Of a stretch of DNA of 64,000 nucleotides, positions 62,653 to 64,000 are shown one piece after another; the stretch's first letter is position 1; each line of letters starts with the position of its first letter. Location of the stretch: NCBI GenBank assembly GCA_946479515.1, contig CAMLGF010000001.1:1-64000 (forward strand). The letters are read 5' to 3'. The notes beneath the pieces were generated by a model. The model ran no database searches and was not told the DNA's origin. It saw nothing but the letters and a program-made list of their open reading frames with translations. Source of the stretch: an uncultured Pseudomonadota bacterium. GTDB taxonomy: Bacteria; Pseudomonadota; Gammaproteobacteria; Steroidobacterales; Steroidobacteraceae. Position numbers and translations under genes: made by a program.

Positions 62653-62847
62653 ATGGATCCCCGACTCATCGAAATGCTCGCCTGCCCGGTGTCCAAGGCG
62701 CCGGTGTTCTTCTCCGAAGCCCGGCAGCTCATCGTCTGCCCCACGAGCAAACTCGCGTATCCGATCAAGGACGGTATCCCCGCCATGCTTCCCGAGGATG
62801 CGATCAAGCTCGAGGACAACGATCCGGTGCTGACCCAGCAACGCTAG
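62653..62847 (+). CDS. Trm112-family (YcaR-like) zinc-ribbon protein
   Basis: 64 residues; MDPRLIEMLACPVSKAPVFF and LIVCPTSKLAYPIKDGIPAM are the usual family sequence, with CPVSKAPV and CPTSKLAY at the two knuckles and a DGIPAML end. Proteins of this family act with methyltransferases or as small chaperones; the partner here is unknown. AGACAGGAAA before ATG gives a fair ribosome site. Confidence 0.88.
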   Translation: MDPRLIEMLACPVSKAPVFFSEARQLIVCPTSKLAYPIKDGIPAMLPEDAIKLEDNDPVLTQQR

Positions 62848-62883
62848 CCAGCCAGAGCCGATCGCCTGCGCCCCGTCTTGCGT

Positions 62884-64000
62884 TCAGGTCGGCGAAGTCT
62901 CGTCCTTGTAGAACTTCAGCAGCTTGCGTTCCACGCGGTCGAAATTGCGGAAGCGCGCCAGCTTGCGCCGGTCGCGCGATTCCTTCCCTAACAACCCGAG
63001 CTTGAGCGCCAGTCCGATGACCGGGTTCTGCGGACGCTCGGTGAAGGGGATCTGGTTGAAGTCGAAGAGCTTGGGACCCCCCGCCTGGCGATCGACCATG
63101 ACGTTCATGGCGTGCAGGTCGATGTCGTAGAGCTGGGCGGCATGGCTGAGATCCACGAGCTCGGCCAGATCGTCCATGAATCGCGGTGAGATGAAGGTCG
63201 CGTGTTCGCGCTGCGCGAAGTAGTACACCTCGCCGTCCAGGCATTCCTGGATGGACATCTGAAAACCGGGCTCCACCACGAATCCCAGCGGTTCGGCCAC
63301 GTACTTGGCCATGCCGCGCGCATCGAAGAAGGCCTTGTTGCGCCGGTATTCGAACTCGGCCAGCGGCAGCGCATGTTTGCGCGCGTGGCGCGCGATCGCG
63401 GCCGGCTTGTACACCTTGATGCCGACGTCGCGACCCTGCCAGCGCGCGCGGTAGACGATGGAGCGCTTGCCCTCGCCCAGCTTGCCGGTGACCTCGAGGC
63501 CCTCGTACTGCGTGCCCGCGAGCTTCACCTTGAGGCTGGCGGGATCGGTGTGGCCGCTCTCCGCCAGCACCACCCATTTGTCGGAAAGCCAGCGACGCAC
63601 CGCGATGATCTCGAGCACGCGCAGGCCGGCGTCGTCGAATTCCGATTTCATGCTTTTCACCGAAACGCGCTCGAAAGGACGCTTCGTCAGGCCGAGCAGT
63701 TGCGACAGTTTCCAGATGCCATAGCGCAGCGAGTATTTGTGCCGGTAGTCGGCAATCACCCAGCGGCGCGAGACGCGGCCGAATTCGCGCAGCATGCGGC
63801 GGCGGGTTTGCGGATCGACGTGGAACAGGAAGCGGATGCTCATGACGGCGTCCACGGACTTGGCCGCAAAGGGCAAAGCCTCCGCGTCGGCGCGTACATA
63901 GCCGGTGACATTGGCGTGTTGCACGGAAGGAAGCTTCGCTGCCTGCTGCATCATCTCCATCGAGATGTCGCTGCCCACCACCTGATATCCCGCACGCGCC
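62884..64000 (-). CDS. Methyltransferase-kinase fusion (5' partial)
   Basis: Open to the window end, so the start is missing (frame continues as ARAGYQVVGSDIS, methyltransferase motif I-II). N-terminal SAM-dependent methyltransferase core (EALPFAAKSVDAVMSIRFLF), then from about 63550 a kinase-like domain: a glycine loop GKLGEGKRSIVYRARW, a Lys in VGIKVYKPAA, the catalytic-loop analogue YDIDLHAMNVMVD and KLFDFNQIPF (DFN instead of DFG). The kinase part resembles YrbL/InaA-type lipopolysaccharide or small-molecule kinases. No membrane segment. The substrate is unknown; a link to lipopolysaccharide core or cell-envelope lipid modification is possible. Confidence 0.75.
   Translation of the reverse strand, partial: ARAGYQVVGSDISMEMMQQAAKLPSVQHANVTGYVRADAEALPFAAKSVDAVMSIRFLFHVDPQTRRRMLREFGRVSRRWVIADYRHKYSLRYGIWKLSQLLGLTKRPFERVSVKSMKSEFDDAGLRVLEIIAVRRWLSDKWVVLAESGHTDPASLKVKLAGTQYEGLEVTGKLGEGKRSIVYRARWQGRDVGIKVYKPAAIARHARKHALPLAEFEYRRNKAFFDARGMAKYVAEPLGFVVEPGFQMSIQECLDGEVYYFAQREHATFISPRFMDDLAELVDLSHAAQLYDIDLHAMNVMVDRQAGGPKLFDFNQIPFTERPQNPVIGLALKLGLLGKESRDRRKLARFRNFDRVERKLLKFYKDETSPT

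Overview
The window is high-GC DNA that looks like a gammaproteobacterial chromosome. The order tig-clpP-clpX-lon near ppiD and fabI, the methyltransferase-rnhA-dnaQ trio beside a LysM lytic transglycosylase, and a PilJ/ChpA-like chemosensory cluster all point that way. A lineage near Xanthomonadales, Nevskiales or Steroidobacterales would fit, but no 16S gene or other decisive marker is present, so the order is inference.

Layout. (1) Positions 1-7732 (+): a PilJ/ChpA-like chemosensory module with a methyl-accepting protein (cut by the window edge), a CheA-type hybrid kinase, a response regulator with a long Ala/Ser/Thr repeat linker, and a Ser/Thr protein kinase with a receiver-like N-terminus. 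(2) 7729-9993 (-): cyanase and a secreted M28 peptidase. (3) 10077-14729: manB/algC-type phosphomannomutase, manC and UDP-glucose dehydrogenase (-), with a VapBC toxin-antitoxin pair (+) between manC and ugd. (4) 14877-44614, almost all (-): a roughly 30-kb exopolysaccharide locus. It holds a WecA-like initiating transferase, three family-4 glycosyltransferases, Wzx, a Wzy-like polymerase, a Wzz-like protein, a very long SLBB export protein, a Wzi-like outer-membrane protein, nucleotide-sugar enzymes (WecB, TviB-like dehydrogenase, UDP-glucuronate epimerase, DegT aminotransferase), a heparinase-like lyase, a two-domain oxidoreductase and several possible decorating enzymes (CapA, ATP-grasp, CapK-like ligase, APH-fold kinase, methyltransferase). 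A decayed IS3-family element (16235-16670) sits in it, and the middle of the locus looks lower in GC than the flanks. (5) 44735-52727: dnaQ, rnhA, methyltransferase, mltD, fabI, a dicarboxylate-type symporter and ppiD. (6) 52761-55714: tRNA-Asp and tRNA-Val (-), with an MBOAT/SGNH acetylation pair between them. (7) 55823-62143: lon, clpX, clpP, tig and tRNA-Leu, with an excellent RpoH-type promoter before lon. (8) 62265-64000: a small membrane protein, a Trm112-like protein and a methyltransferase-kinase fusion cut by the window end.

How it works together. The sugar genes can supply GDP-mannose, UDP-GlcA, UDP-GalA, UDP-ManNAc and an N-acetylhexosaminuronate, so the polymer is probably an acidic, uronate-containing heteropolysaccharide made by a Wzx/Wzy route and exported through the SLBB protein and Wzi. 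The MBOAT/SGNH pair could O-acetylate a periplasmic polymer, perhaps this one. The chemosensory module probably controls type IV pili or second-messenger output. Exact products, regulation and the polymer structure are inferred from families.
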